64,000 bases of DNA, taken from NCBI GenBank assembly GCA_964016985.1, contig OZ024830.1:59752104-59816103 (forward strand), read 5' to 3'. The stretch comes from Anodontia alba. Taxonomy: Eukaryota > Mollusca > Bivalvia > Lucinida > Lucinidae. The notes beneath the pieces were generated by a model that was not told where the DNA came from, did no database searches, and worked only from the letters and a program-made list of their open reading frames with translations. Position numbers and translations under genes: made by a program. This document shows positions 12,058-23,390 of the stretch, piece by piece; the first letter of the stretch is position 1; each line of letters opens with the position of its first letter.

Positions 12058-12640
12058 AAACAGATAATCAATTTTAGGGTTGTATGCCATTGATTGCTGA
12101 ATTAGCCAATTATTTACCTTGCCATCAGCACAACTGCATTTATTTTGATCAGTTCCTTTTATAAAACATGCAGAGAAGGTGGACTTAGACAAAGTCCCTT
12201 GGGTGCTGTAAACTAGCTACAGCATAGCAGTCTGTCCATCCAATCAATCAGATTTTTAACGTAGCCAGGCAACAGAGTCGGATAGGGGCTAGGCCCTATC
12301 AATCCCTCCATCATACTTTGCTTTCTTTAGTCCTTGATTGCTAAAAACCCCTTAAGTATAGCTCCTTCAGTTTTGATTGGATGTTCTTGCTGATGAAGAC
12401 ATCGATAAACTTTCAAAAAAGTTTGAAAACCCTATGCAATCTGATACACAGAGTTATGACCCTTGATTGCTTAAGATGCTTACAATTAAACTTATTTGCT
12501 GCATAGCTCCATTGGTTTTAAATTGGATCGTCCTAAAACATGCGGGGGGAGGGGGGGGACATGGAGATGGAATGTCCGCCAGATTAATGAATGTAGACAT
12601 TGAGTGACCTACAGGTGAGAGTTAAGGACTGCCATGGTCC
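12058..12640 (+). repeat. ~155-bp tandem array, right part
   Basis: Monomers with a cattgattgctgaa segment, a gttttgattggatgttctt segment and degenerate 'ggtggacttagacaaag' continue the array interrupted by E1. A G-run lies at 12544-12558. Confidence 0.65.
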
Positions 12641-13190
12641 TCTTTTTTTTACCATATATGCACATGACAGTCAATGGAGCGTGGCCATTTGAAAAAAAAG
12701 AGTCAATGGAGCATGATCATTTGAAAAAAAAAAAAAAATCGTCCATTTCAACAGGACCATGAGGGCCGGCCTCGGCGGCTCAGTTGGATGCGCCGTCTGA
12801 CTGGAGACCAGGAGGTCACGGGTTCAACCCCTGCCGAGGTTGGCAACATTCTTTCGTGGAGATTGATCATGAAATATTTTCTACGGTCATTCTCTCCCTT
12901 CCGCTGATTCAAGAAGGGCAGTTGTCAGTTTCTGGCCAAAGAATGTGCACAATACTGGTTAACCGCTTAGAGGACTAAGCCTGCCCAGTAAACGTGTGGT
13001 TCGGTAAACTGACCGTGCTCGACATGACCCAACTTGGTTGACTGGGCCGTAAAACCTCAACACAAACAAACAAACAGGACCATAAAATTTGGTGAAAATT
13101 GGCCAAGTGCTATATTTTGGGTTGACTTGTCCTTCCCTGCAATGCTCTGTCCCATCCTACCCTACCAAGCTATGATAGGCAAGGATAGAA
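12641..13190 (+). mobile_element. E-head fragment hosting a SINE
   Basis: The phrases 'catgacagtcaatggagc', 'catttgaa' and 'catttcaacag(g)a' before the SINE, and 'aaatttggtgaaaattggccaagtg' after it, match the E-element head region (compare 8395-8490). Removing the SINE and one TSD copy restores a continuous head. Confidence 0.7.
12761..13073 (+). mobile_element. S-SINE copy 2, full length, 10-bp TSD
   Basis: This is the only plus-strand copy and the easiest to read. It has a tRNA-like head with an A-box-like ggctcagttggatgcgc and B box gggttcaacccc, a body with ttctttcgtggagattgatc and gaagggcagttgtcagtttc, then a tail of acaaacaaacaaa. Target duplications acaggaccat lie at 12751-12760 and 13074-13083. 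There is no poly-A, so its LINE partner probably recognises the 3' tail. That partner is not in the window. Confidence 0.95.
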
Positions 13191-13496
13191 TGTTGGTATT
13201 GAGGTTATATGGCCCAGTCAACCCAATAAGGTCAAACGCGGTCAGTTTACCTAACCACACTTTAACTGGGCAGGATTAGTCATCTAAGTGGTTAACCAGT
13301 ATTGTGCACATTCTTTCGCCAGAACCTTAGAACTGCTCTTCTTCTTGAATCAGCAGAAGGAAGCGAAAAATTAGAAGTAGAAAATATTTCATGATCAAAT
13401 CTCCATGAAAGAATGTTGTTGACCCGGTGGGGGTTGAACGCACAACCTCCTAGTCAACAGTTGAATGCGCATCCAACGGAGCAACCAAGGCCAGCT
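13190..13496 (-). mobile_element. S-SINE copy 3, old and diverged
   Basis: A minus-strand copy with many substitutions and an extra 'ctt' in the body. The tRNA-like head is still visible (gttgaacgcacaacctcc, B-box side). No TSD could be found, which fits greater age. Confidence 0.85.
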
Positions 13497-13732
13497 GGAA
13501 GGGTAAGGTAACAAGAGCTCCGCAAGTGAAAGAAATTATACGCCCATGGCAAGTAATAAGATGAAGCACATATACCGACTCCTGTATAATACACTGCTCT
13601 CGATGTAAACTGTAAGTGGAGTTAATTGGAAACAAAAAATTTCTAAAATTTTAAAATGGGCCTAACTCTGCTGATATTTGGAGAACTGCAACCTCGAAAC
13701 AATATGCGCTGCTCCACATCATGGTGTAACTA

Positions 13733-14088
13733 CAGTCGAACTTCGATGGCTCGAACCCCTTTGGGACCATGAAAATTTGTTCGAGACAGCGGTAGTTTGA
13801 GCCATGGAGGGTTACTATTAGTGACATACCAGGAGGCATAATGGAGATAATTGTGGGATATCTTTTCGGTGTTCTATATAATAAATGTATGTTGTGTGTA
13901 CTCATTAGAATCGCCTCATCAAGGCAATTCTAATGAGTGCACACAGCATACATTTGCAAGATAAAAGAAGAAAATGTCCCTAAATTATCCGTATATTGTA
14001 TTTGGAGGAAATCCCTGCGGACTAAAGAATGTGTTCGACTCAACCATGGTAACAAGCCATCAGGGTTCGAGCCATTGAAGTTCTACTG
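13733..14088. mobile_element. pogo/Tigger-like MITE in a TA site
   Basis: TIRs 13733-13758 (cagtcgaacttcgatggctc...) and 14063-14088 (...agttctactg) match with three mismatches over 26 bp and are flanked by TA on both sides. Neighbouring 150 bp monomers provide the empty site (aacta followed by caa(g/a)tttcagcttg), so the 356 bp insert is well bounded. It has no transposase. An internal hairpin at 13883-13955 carries the actcattagaa motif shared with 41573-41615 and 51960-52004. Confidence 0.85.
13883..13955. repeat. Dispersed hairpin, copy 1
   Basis: The 34-bp arms 13883-13916 and 13922-13955 pair with three mismatches. The core is actcattagaat(c/t)gcct. See the findings for covariation with the two other copies. 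Confidence 0.9.
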
Positions 14089-14989
14089 TATTCACAAAAT
14101 TTCAGCTTGACTAGATGTAATTATAGGAGTAAGCCTGATAAGAAAAGTTACAGAAATTTTCAAAGGGACATAACTCTGCTAATATTTGGTGGACTGTAAC
14201 CGTGAAACAATATGCACTGCTCCACCCCATGGTCAATAAATCACGATAAATCATGTTTCAGCTTGATCAAATGTACTTTTTAGGGGTTAGCCGGAACAAA
14301 AAAAGTTTACAGAAATTTCCAAATAGCATAACTCTGCCAATATTTGGTGTACTGTAACCTCGAAATAATATGCGCTGCTCTACATCATCTTACTATTTAC
14401 AAAGTTTCAGCTTGATCGGATGTTAACTGTAGGAGTTAGCCAGAAACGAAAAATTTACAGAAATTTTCAAAGGGACATTAACTGCTAATACACTGTGTAT
14501 TTGGTGGACTGTACTTTTGAAATATGCTCTGCTCCACATCATGGTCTAATTATAAATCAAGTTTCAGCTTGATCGGATCTAAACTGTAGGAGTTAACTGG
14601 AAATGAAAAGCTTACAGAAATTTTCAAAGGGGCAGAACTCTGCTAATATTTGGAGGACTGTAACCTCGAAACAATACGGGTTGCTCCACATTATGGTCCA
14701 ACTATAAATCAAGTGTCAGCTTGATCGGATGTAAACTGTAGGAGGAAATGAAAAGTTTACAGAAATTTTCAAAGGGGCAAATATTTGGTGTATTGTAACC
14801 CCGAAACAATATGCATTGCTCCACATCATGGTCTAACTACATACCAAATTTCATATTGATTGGATGTAAACTGTAGAAGTTAGCCGGAAACCTAAAAGTT
14901 TACAGACAGACGCCAGACCCTGTAACATAATATGTCCCATTTTTCAAATGGGCGAATTAAAATAGGGCAGAAGGGGTAGGGTAGGGGCG

Positions 14990-15930
14990 ATACAGATACA
15001 GTGTTAAGTAAAGGGGAAGTTATGATTTCTAAGATGGCCCTCTGGCGGCCACAGTAATTGACGGACTGGAATCATTTTGGGAGAGACGCATCAAGGAGTA
15101 AGAATAATCCACCTGTGAAGTTTCGACAAAATTCCTCCACTGGTAATGGAGGAGATAGGATAACAAGAAAAATCCAAGATGGCCAACAGTGGCCATATTT
15201 GTTGATGGACCAAAACCAAATTTGGGTGGGCACAACTAGACCACTTGGAGAACATCACAGACAAGTTTCGAAAAAATCTAAAGAGTGGTCTCAGAGGAGA
15301 TACGATAAGCTTGTTACATGAAGGGGAAGTTCCCATTTCCAAGATTACCGTCTGGCGGCCATATTAGTCAAATCGTTTTCGGGGAGACACATCTAGAGGT
15401 TGAGCTGTATCAACATGCTGTCTTGTTTTTACCATTATTGCATCTCCTTCCAAATCAGAGCAGGAATCCTCCTCTGATTGGGAAGGAGATGCAATAATTG
15501 GAAAAAACGAGACAGCGACCATATTTGTTGAAGGACCTGAACCAGATTCGTGCAGGCACCTCAAGACCACTAGGGGAACATACCAGACAAGTTTAAAATA
15601 AAAATATAAAGAGTGATCTCTCAGGAGATAAGATGGGGAAGCCGTGAATTCTAAGATGGCCTTCTGACTGCCATATTAGTCGATGGACCGGAATCATTTT
15701 CAGCGAGACACATCTAAGGGTTGAGAGGAATTCATATGCAAAGTTTCCTCCACTGGTTACTGAGTTGTGATAATTTGAAAAATCCAAGATGGCCAGCAGT
15801 GGCCATATTTGTCAAAGGACATGCAAAACTAGGTCAACAGAACATCCCAGAAAAGTTTTTGAAAAAAAACAAAACAAAACAAAACTGACCAGTGGTCTCG
15901 GAAGTGAGCAAGAAATTGTTTACGGACAGA
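14990..15930 (+). repeat. ~300-bp tandem array
   Basis: The phrases 'aagatggccctctggcggcc' (15032), a match at 15340 and 'aagatggccttctgactgcc' (15652) mark three units. Each has a second half with aaaatccaagatggcca and a gaacat(c/a)(a/c)cagacaagttt segment. The array ends with an acggacagatggatg-type tail near 15940, as many E/F arrays do. Confidence 0.7.
15434..15498. repeat. 27-bp inverted repeat, 11-nt loop
   Basis: The arms 15434-15460 and 15472-15498 pair with one mismatch (attattgcatctccttcc on the left). It sits inside one 300-bp monomer and is absent from the other units. Confidence 0.85.
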
Positions 15931-16424
15931 TGGATGATTGTATGGATGGACGGCGGACATTCCCCACAATTGTGGGATAAGAAAAAGGATGCTAATGTGC
16001 ATGATGCGTGCGTCCTCTGTTTTTTTTCATTCATGGTTCGATGAAAAAAAAAAATCTATTCTTAAAATCGTTCGCTCATGCAAATGCGCCCCCAGTCACA
16101 TTTTCATAATGTATATATGAGTGTTCTTGTCATCATCTCTAAAGGGTATAATAATAATAATAAATTTCAGAAGCCTAGATGCTGCGTATTTGCGTAAAAA
16201 CCAAATAGAAATGATGAAAAATGTAATTAAGATAATTTTCATGCGTATCAAAACCCAAATTAAAATTTTGTATACGCTAAAAACAACAGGCCGCTCGTGT
16301 ACCGTTTTTTTATTTACATTTTCGTAGCGTAAAAGTTTTAGAACCAGTCCGGTAATTGGACTGGACCTCATACTACTACTCATTCGATTTGCCCATCATG
16401 ATAATTATTGGAAAACCATTCTAT
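15931..16424. other. Low-complexity, non-repetitive stretch
   Basis: AT-rich with poly-A/T runs and an aataataataat microsatellite near 16151. Open frames on both strands are short and overlap. I see no exon. Confidence 0.4.
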
Positions 16425-16728
16425 TTGTTTGTGTTGTGGTTTTATGGCCCAGTCAACCCAATGGGGTCATGTCGAGTGTGATCAGTTTACCTAACCACGT
16501 TTATTGGGCAGGCTTAGTCCTCTAAGCGGTTAACCAGTATTGTGCACATTCTTTCGCCAGAAGCAGACAACTGCCCCTCTTGAATCAGCGGAAGGGAGAG
16601 AATGACTGTAGAAAATATTTCATGATCAATCTCCTAGAAAGAATGTTACTGACCTTGGTGGGTGTTGAACCCGCGACTTCCTGGTCTTCAGTCAGACGGC
16701 GCATCCAACTGAGCCACCGAGGTCGGCA
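16425..16728 (-). mobile_element. S-SINE copy 4, full length, 14-bp TSD
   Basis: A minus-strand copy with tRNA-like head at its right end. Perfect duplications gaaaaccattctat lie at 16411-16424 and 16729-16742. It sits just left of the hAT remnant. Confidence 0.95.
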
Positions 16729-16789
16729 GAAAACCATTCTATAAAATATTGAATACCAGTCAAGTGATAGGAGCTTGATGAAACACTTG

Positions 16790-17887
16790 ATCAAAATGGC
16801 GGCACTCCTGAAGCGAGGACGGAAAAAGTGGAAGTTAGAGCCCAGCAAAATAAGATATCTGGTTATTTTAATATATCAAATGAGAAAGAAAATCATGAAA
16901 TTGTGCGAAAGCCATTAGACGAAATTGTCTGACTGCTGTACATCCCCAGAAGAACTAATTAGCGATATATTTGAAAGTTTGCTTTCGTCCATCTGTTATA
17001 ATGGAAGTATACTGTGCGATCAAAACATGACGGCCTTTGAGTTTCGTCTAAACCATTAAGTGAGTGGAAAACTAAGTACCCATGGCTCACAGTTAAGCTA
17101 ACAAAATGAGAAGGAGCTGTGAGATATGTCAATCTAAGAAATCGAATTTAAAACACAAGAATTTGGGCACATGAGGGCACTCCAAATGTACAAATTTCAA
17201 GCATAATCAGACATAACAGTGGTACTAAGCATCAAAATGCTGCCATAACACTGGATAAAGAAAAGTTAAAAGAACTGATTATAATTCAGGAACAAGATGG
17301 CGATGAACTTCCTTTGACAGTAACAAATCAAGACAAAATTGTGTTTAACACTGTCTAATATACAAGGAAGTCTGAAACCCCCTTGATCCGAAAATATTAA
17401 TGGCATCTTGGCATTACAAAAGAGTAAAATGGTCTTGATTGTAATTACACAACTCTTAGTTGGATCACTATCACAGAAATGCAAAACTCAATACCCTATG
17501 TTCTAAAAAGAGAACAGGTGAAGGACACCAGCGAGTCCCTCGAGTGTCTGCAATCATGTTAGATGAGAGTACAGATGTAACAGTAGGAAGGCGGCTTCGT
17601 ATTTGTATAAGGTATGTTAAAGCTTATGAACCCAAAGCGGATGTGTTCTGTAATGTTCCAACTGACAATGTCCGTTTCCATACTATAGTAAACTGTGTTG
17701 CGCATCAGTGTCAAGAAATGGGTATACATTTGACAAAATGTGCCTCTTTGGCTACTGATGGGGCAGTAGCCATGATGGGAAAGCATAAAGGTGTTGGAAA
17801 AAAATGCAGAGCAAATACTCTATGTACTGTATACACACATTGTATAGCTCATAGACTTAACCTGGCTTGTACAGATTCAATCAAGAA
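16790..17887 (+). pseudogene. hAT-superfamily transposase remnant, N-terminal part
   Basis: Broken frames on the plus strand give, in order: a QQNKISGYFN-like start (about 16850), a TTF/BED-type zinc-finger region with RSCEICQSKKSN and IRHNSGTKHQNAA (about 17105-17250), then an open frame at 17460-17887. The last holds MLDESTDV (first catalytic Asp region), ATDGAVAMMGKHKG (second Asp region) and CIAHRLNLAC, all typical of hAT transposases of the ZNF862/DUF4371-like kind. Frameshifts and stops interrupt the N-terminal part. The reading frame stops at the E2 insertion and resumes at 19781. No TIR or 8 bp TSD was located. It might instead derive from a domesticated ZNF862-like host gene, but the damage argues against function. 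Confidence 0.85.
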
Positions 17888-19780
17888 CAAGAGGCCCACA
17901 GGCCACAACTCGCTCATCTGAGTGAAACCGCCACTGCAGATATGCAGATGGCATGCAACATTTTTCTAATACTGTCAGATATTAAAACTTATGACAAGGC
18001 AATGGCTTAAGCAGTTTTCGAGGTATCTTGCTTACAAGGTTAAAATGCTGAAATTTTCAAAATGCCACAAGTAAAAAAAAAGTTAAGATATTTTTCAGAA
18101 GTCATTTGGTTCATCTACTTATCCTGTCCTTTAAAGGTTGTTTTTTTTTCTTCTATTTTTAGCTCTAGCAACCATTTTGTTCAGCAGAGCAGAACCATTT
18201 TAGCAATTTTGGCAAAGGAGCATAAGAGGAACAGGGATGTGAAATTATTTTGAAATCTTGCCACCGGCCACAGAGATGTCGTTTAAAGGTTTTTCTATTT
18301 TTAGCTCTGGTGACAATTTTGTTCAGCAGAGAACCATTTTGGCAATTTTGGTATAGGGGGATAAGAGGAACATTTCTGTGAAATCATTTTGAAATCAGGC
18401 CACTGGCCAAAGAGGAGATGTTTAAAGTTTTTTTTTTTTTCTATTTTTAGCTCTGATGGCCATTTTGTTAGCTTGAGCAGAACTTTTTTAGCAATTTTGG
18501 TAAAGGGCCATAAGAGGAACACTTCTGTGAAATAACCGAAATCAGGACACTGGCTGCGGAGATGTCTTCTAAAGGTTTTTCCTATTTTTAGCTTTGGCCA
18601 CCATTTTGTTCAGCCAAGCAGAGCCATTTTAGTGATTTTGGTTGAGGGCCATTGGTGGAACACTTCTGTGCAAATATTTTGAAATCAGGCCAATATCCAA
18701 GGACGAGATGTCATTTGAAGACTTTCTATTTTTTAGCTCTGACAGCCATCTTTTTCAATGGAGCAGAACCATTGCAGCCATCTTGGATTTTCGATCGGCA
18801 CAATTTTAGCTTGTTTCGGTCCAGAAGTCATCCTGTTGCTAAAGAGCAAGATTAGGCTCAAAGCGATCTAAGGTTTGAGAAGAGATGTCGAAAACTGATT
18901 TTCAAGATGGCGGCTATGGTGGCCATCTTGGATTTTCTATCGGCTCATTTAGCTGTTTTGTGTCTCCTAAGCGCCCTAATGCTCATCATCAGGTTTCCAT
19001 TCGACTGGATTGTAGAGAATTCCAAAATATGAATTCTCAACATTTTTCCCAAATAAATGTATAGGGCCCATACAAATGCATGGGGAAGCAAATTTGACCT
19101 TGCCGTAAAAAAGTTAAAAGTCAACGTAGAACCATCATTTTAGCAATTTAGGTAGACCTCCTGTCCCCGAGGATTTGTGCAAAGATAAGGCCCCAGGGCT
19201 TATTTGGTTCTGGAGAATAAGATTTTTTAAAAGTTTTTACCATATATGGGCATGGCAGCCATCTTGGTCAATGGACCGTGAACATTTTAGCAATCTTTCG
19301 TTCCCCCAACCTAAGGAGGCTCCACATAAAATTTGAGCAACATTATCCCAGAGGCTTCAGAGGAGAAGTCGTTTGAAATTCTCAAGTTTTCCCATACAAA
19401 TGTATGGTGCCCATACAAATGCATAGGGAAGCAAACTGGACCTCGACGTAAAAAGGTCTAACGTCAATGTACGACCATCATTTTAGCATCTTTGGTAGAC
19501 CTCCCGTCCCTGATGATTTGTGCAAAGATTCAGCCCCAAGGCATCCTCTTTTCTGGAGAAGATTTGTAAAAGTTTTTACCATACATGGCATGGCGACCAT
19601 CTTGGCTCAACGGACCGCGACCATTTTAGCAATCTTTCGTTCCCCCAACCTAAGGAGGCTCCATATGAAATTTGAGCAAAATTGGCTCAGCCGCTTCAGA
19701 GGAGAAGTCGTTTGAAAACCGACGATGGGACGAAAAGTGATCACAATAGCTCATCCTTAGCATAGCTCAGGTGAGCTAAA
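17888..19780 (+). mobile_element. E2: Helentron-like element inside the hAT gene
   Basis: It starts caagaggcccacaggccac and ends catagctcaggtgagctaa(a). It carries about five 135-150 bp monomers ('ctatttttagctctggcgac', 'ataagaggaacat'; 18125-18770), one unit like the 145 bp type (18780-19010) and then two 335 bp units (19020-19740). The host frame reads aatcaag before and aatgagtatatg after. The insertion therefore fell at an AA (TT on the other strand) with no longer target duplication, which fits Helentron behaviour. Confidence 0.85.
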
Positions 19781-20526
19781 ATGAGTATATGATCAAATTT
19801 AGAGACAATTTTAATGCATTATATCAGTTTATGAGTGCTTCTAGTGTAAGAACTCTTGCCTTTAAAAAGATTCGTACAATTATTACAAGAACCAGAACTT
19901 TCCATAAGGAACCTTATTCAATAAGGTGGTTAGGATTAATAAATGCTGTGCACGCAGTTTTAAGTCCTACGCATCTGTACTTGCTACACTGTCAAAATTT
20001 GCTGCGAAGAAAAATGTTGTTGCTAAAGGTTTATACAAGTACTTCTGTTCATACAAAGTAGCATTAGTAATTGCATTTGTTCTTGACAAACATAATGAAT
20101 TGGCAATTTTAAGTTGTTTAGTGAGGTCACACCCTTGCTTGAAGGAACTCTTTCCAAAATTAATACCTTGGAGATTACTGATGGCCAGTCTTTAACTGAC
20201 ATGAAGTCTGTAATAGAGAAGAGATGATGATTGTTTTTATGGTGAAGAAAAGTTGGCATACAACAGCAGAATGGATGAAGAGTTTCAAAATATGTGAAAA
20301 GGATTCAGAAAACATTAAAGACCAATTAAGAAAGGAAGACCGAGCCATCTATGACAATGTTGGTAAAGATTTTGAACCAACCTATTTTAATACAGCAAAC
20401 CAAGCTGAATGCAACAAGGCCACAGAACACCTAGTGTTCAGCATTTTATGGTCACCAAAAGTTACAGAAGTACATGGAGACCTAATTGAAGCAACTGTTG
20501 AAAGAAATTGCATTGTTGATCCCTTT
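19781..20526 (+). pseudogene. hAT transposase remnant, middle/C-terminal part
   Basis: The frame resumes with MIKFRDNFNALYQFM-like residues. SIRWLGLINAVHAV follows (the family's RW(L/T) landmark), then an AAKKNVVAKGLYKY region reached by frameshift (about 19930-20195), and a further frame at 20224-20541. At least two frameshifts are needed. The final catalytic Glu region cannot be placed with confidence. It is interrupted at 20527 by a SINE. Confidence 0.75.
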
Positions 20527-20693
20527 TGTGTTTTGTGTTGAGGTTTTACGGCCCAGTCAACCCAATGGGGTCATGTCGAGCGCGGTCAGTTTACCTAACC
20601 ACACATTTTCTGGGCAGGCTTAGTCCTCTAAGCGGTTAACCAGTATTGTGCACATTCTTTCGCCAGAAACTGACAACTGCCCTTCTTGAATCA
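20527..20693 (-). mobile_element. S-SINE copy 5, 5'-truncated
   Basis: Only the 3' half of the SINE is present, from the tail at 20527 to a point in the body (cttgaatca). The tRNA head is missing. It splits the hAT frame. No clear TSD. Confidence 0.88.
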
Positions 20694-20790
20694 CTTGACC
20701 CTGAAAAATTACAAGAAGAAAGGCCTAGACTGTACGGTATGATCAAAGGGACATACTCAAACTTGAGAACAGATAAATTAAGTAAATGAA
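20694..20790 (+). pseudogene. hAT transposase remnant, C-terminal end
   Basis: In frame after the SINE the sequence reads LDPEKLQEERPRLYGMIKG and ends LRTDKLSK followed by TGA at 20786-20788. This is the expected continuation of the hAT frame and shows the SINE entered an existing copy. Confidence 0.65.
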
Positions 20791-20899
20791 TTATACTCCT
20801 GCATAATGAGATAATGCCAAATTGTGCAAAATACTTTCTATAATAGCTTTATGTATGCAGCTCAGAAGTGTTGAGTGTGGGCGAAGTTTCAGTATACAA

Positions 20900-22898
20900 A
20901 CTAGAAATGTATCCGTATGACACAGATGCCCCCGCCCAGGGCCATCCTCAACCACATGCAGGTATTTTGCAAAAAAATGAAGTTGAAAAAACGGTGGTAA
21001 CTCTCATAATTGGCAGATTTCACCCTAAATCGAACTTGACCATATTTTATGATTATATACCTGGGTAAAAAAATATCAGAAGGAAAACATCTTTTGAAGG
21101 TGAAAAAGGGCCATAACTTCCATAATAATGGGTTGATTTTACCCTACTTGGAACTTGACCTCTATTTTATGATTATATACATGTGTCTTAAATTTGAACT
21201 CAATACACTAATGTTTTCAAAAGATATCAAACTGAAACTATTTTTCAATGATGAAAAAGGGCTGTAACTCCAAATATAATTGGTTGATTTTACCCTAAAT
21301 CAAACTTGACCTATATTCTATAATTATATGCTTGTGTATACAATATGAATCTTTTCAAAAGTTATGGAATGGAAACCATTTTTCAAAGTTGAAAAAGGCC
21401 ACAACTCCAAAAATAATTGGTGGATTTTACCCTAAACCCAACTTGACATACATTTCATGATTATATACCTGTGTATAAAATTTGAATCCAATGCACTATT
21501 CTTTTCAAAAGATATCGAACGAAAACCATTTTTCAACTATTTTTTAGCATTGATGAAGGGTCGTAACTCCAAAAATCATTGGTTGATTTTACCCTAAATC
21601 AAACTTGACCTATATTTTATAATTATATGCTTGTGTATAAAATATGAATCCAATACACTAATCTTTTCAAAAGTTACGGAACGGAAACAATTTTTCAAAG
21701 TTGAAAAAGGGGCCATAACTCCAAAAATAATTGGTGGATTTTACCCTAAATCGTACTTGACCTACATTTTATGGTTATATATCTGTGTATAAAATTTGAA
21801 TCCAATACACTAATCTTTTCAAAAGATATCGAATAGAAACCATTTTTCAACTATTTTTCAACATTGAAAAAGGGCCGTAATTCCAAAAATAATTGGTGGA
21901 TTTTACCCTAAATCAAACCTATCTATAATCTATATTTTACAATCATATGCTTGTGTATAAAATATGAATCCAATACACTAATCTTTTCAAAAGTTATGGA
22001 ATGGAAACCATTTTTCAAAGTTGAAAAACGGCCATAACTCCCAAAATAATAGATGGATTTTACTCTAAATAGAAATTGATCTACATTTTATGATTATATA
22101 CCTGTGTACAAAATTTCAATCCAATACACCAATCCTTTCAAAAGATATCACACGGAAACCATTTTTCAAAGCTGAAAATTTTTCAAAGTTGAAAAGGGCC
22201 ATAACTCCCAAAATGTGGATTTTACCCTAAATCAAACTTGGCCTACATTTTATGATTATATACCTGTGTATAAAATTTCAATCCAATACACCAATCCTCT
22301 CAAAAGATATTTACTCAAAATCCCTTGTTATTTACTCGTTATTGTCCGGAAACAAAAATATGGGGTATCTCGGGCAGACAACTCCGTAAAATTTTGACGA
22401 AATTTGCCCATTAGCAATCCCAAACCAGATCTCCTTAATGTCAATGCATATAGCAAGTTTGGTTACAATCCCTTATTATTTACTCAAGTTATCGTCCGGA
22501 AACAAAAATATGGGGGTGTCTCGGGCAGATAACTCCGTCAAAATTTGACGAAATTTGCCCATTAGCAACTCCAAACCAGATCTCCTTAATGACGATGCAC
22601 ATAGCAAGTTTGGTTAAAATCCCTTATTTACTCGTTATCATCTGGAAACGAAAATATGGGTGTGTCTAGGGCAGATAACTATAAAATTTTGACGAAATTT
22701 TCTCATTAGCAATCCCAAACCCAAATCTCCACCATATCAATGCACATACCAAGTTTGGTGAAAATCCACTGATGTTTACTCAAGATATCAACTGGAAATG
22801 AAAAATGGATGGATGGACGGACATACGACGGACGGACAGACACACGGACGTCCAACGTGAAACCATAATATCCCGCCACTATTGTGTGGCGGGGTATA
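20900..22898 (+). mobile_element. F1: Helentron-like element with two tandem arrays
   Basis: It starts actagaaatgtatccg, followed by gacacagatgccc. Array A holds about eight ~160 bp units (aaaaataattggtggatttt, cctgtgtataaaatttgaatcc, aaaagatatcgaa; 21050-22310). Array B holds about three ~175 bp units (aaaatatggg(t/g)gtgtctcggg, gcccattagcaa(t/c)(c/t)cc; 22315-22800). The end is an acggacagac(a)cacggacg tract and a hairpin, tcccgcca (22871-22878) with tggcgggg (22887-22894). Right after it begins unrelated DNA. No ORF. Confidence 0.8.
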
Positions 22899-23390
22899 AA
22901 AATCACATGGGTGTATTTTTTTTCCTTTACCCAATTAAAAATCAGAAAACCCAATTTGCAAAATTTGGATGAGTAAATACCCAATTTAGAATTGGTAAAA
23001 AAGCTGATCTAGGACTGGGTATTAATTTCACAGCCCACTGAAAGTTGGCAAGCTCAGGGCGGACTGGTCGATTTTGTAAATGTTGTCTGTTCAAATCTGG
23101 GCCATCTCTTGTACCACATGGGATAGCTTAATTATGAAAACTTCAGATGATCTGGACAAATGCAAGTTATCTGTCCTTGGCAGGTCAGAGGCAGCTTTGT
23201 GAATTCTGGCGATCTCTTGAACTGCATGGGATGGGTAAATGGAACTTTATATGAATTTATCGAGGTAGCATGTCCAAGACAAGAATAACCCTCTAGATTT
23301 ACAATTCAACTATCTTGATGCTACAACTTGAACTATATATTTGTGAAGCTTCACAGATAGGTTTACTTACCGAGATTATGCCATGAAAAA
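22899..23390. other. Spacer with a short internal duplication
   Basis: Two ~45 bp segments (around 23090-23140 and 23200-23245) share (g/c)gatctcttg(t/a)acc/tgcatggga wording. No gene recognised. Confidence 0.4.

Larger units (their letters stand above)
13600..14935 (+). repeat. ~150-bp tandem array
   Basis: Units contain cagaaattttcaaaggg, taactctgctaatatttgg, tgtaacctcgaaacaatatg and gtttcagcttgatcggatg. About seven copies occur. One unit is split by the TA-flanked TIR element at 13733-14088. Confidence 0.8.

Noticed and set aside
12761..12840. Functional tRNA gene
   Set aside because: The A and B boxes are present, but the head is fused to a SINE body and tail with target duplications, and the anticodon arm is not convincing.
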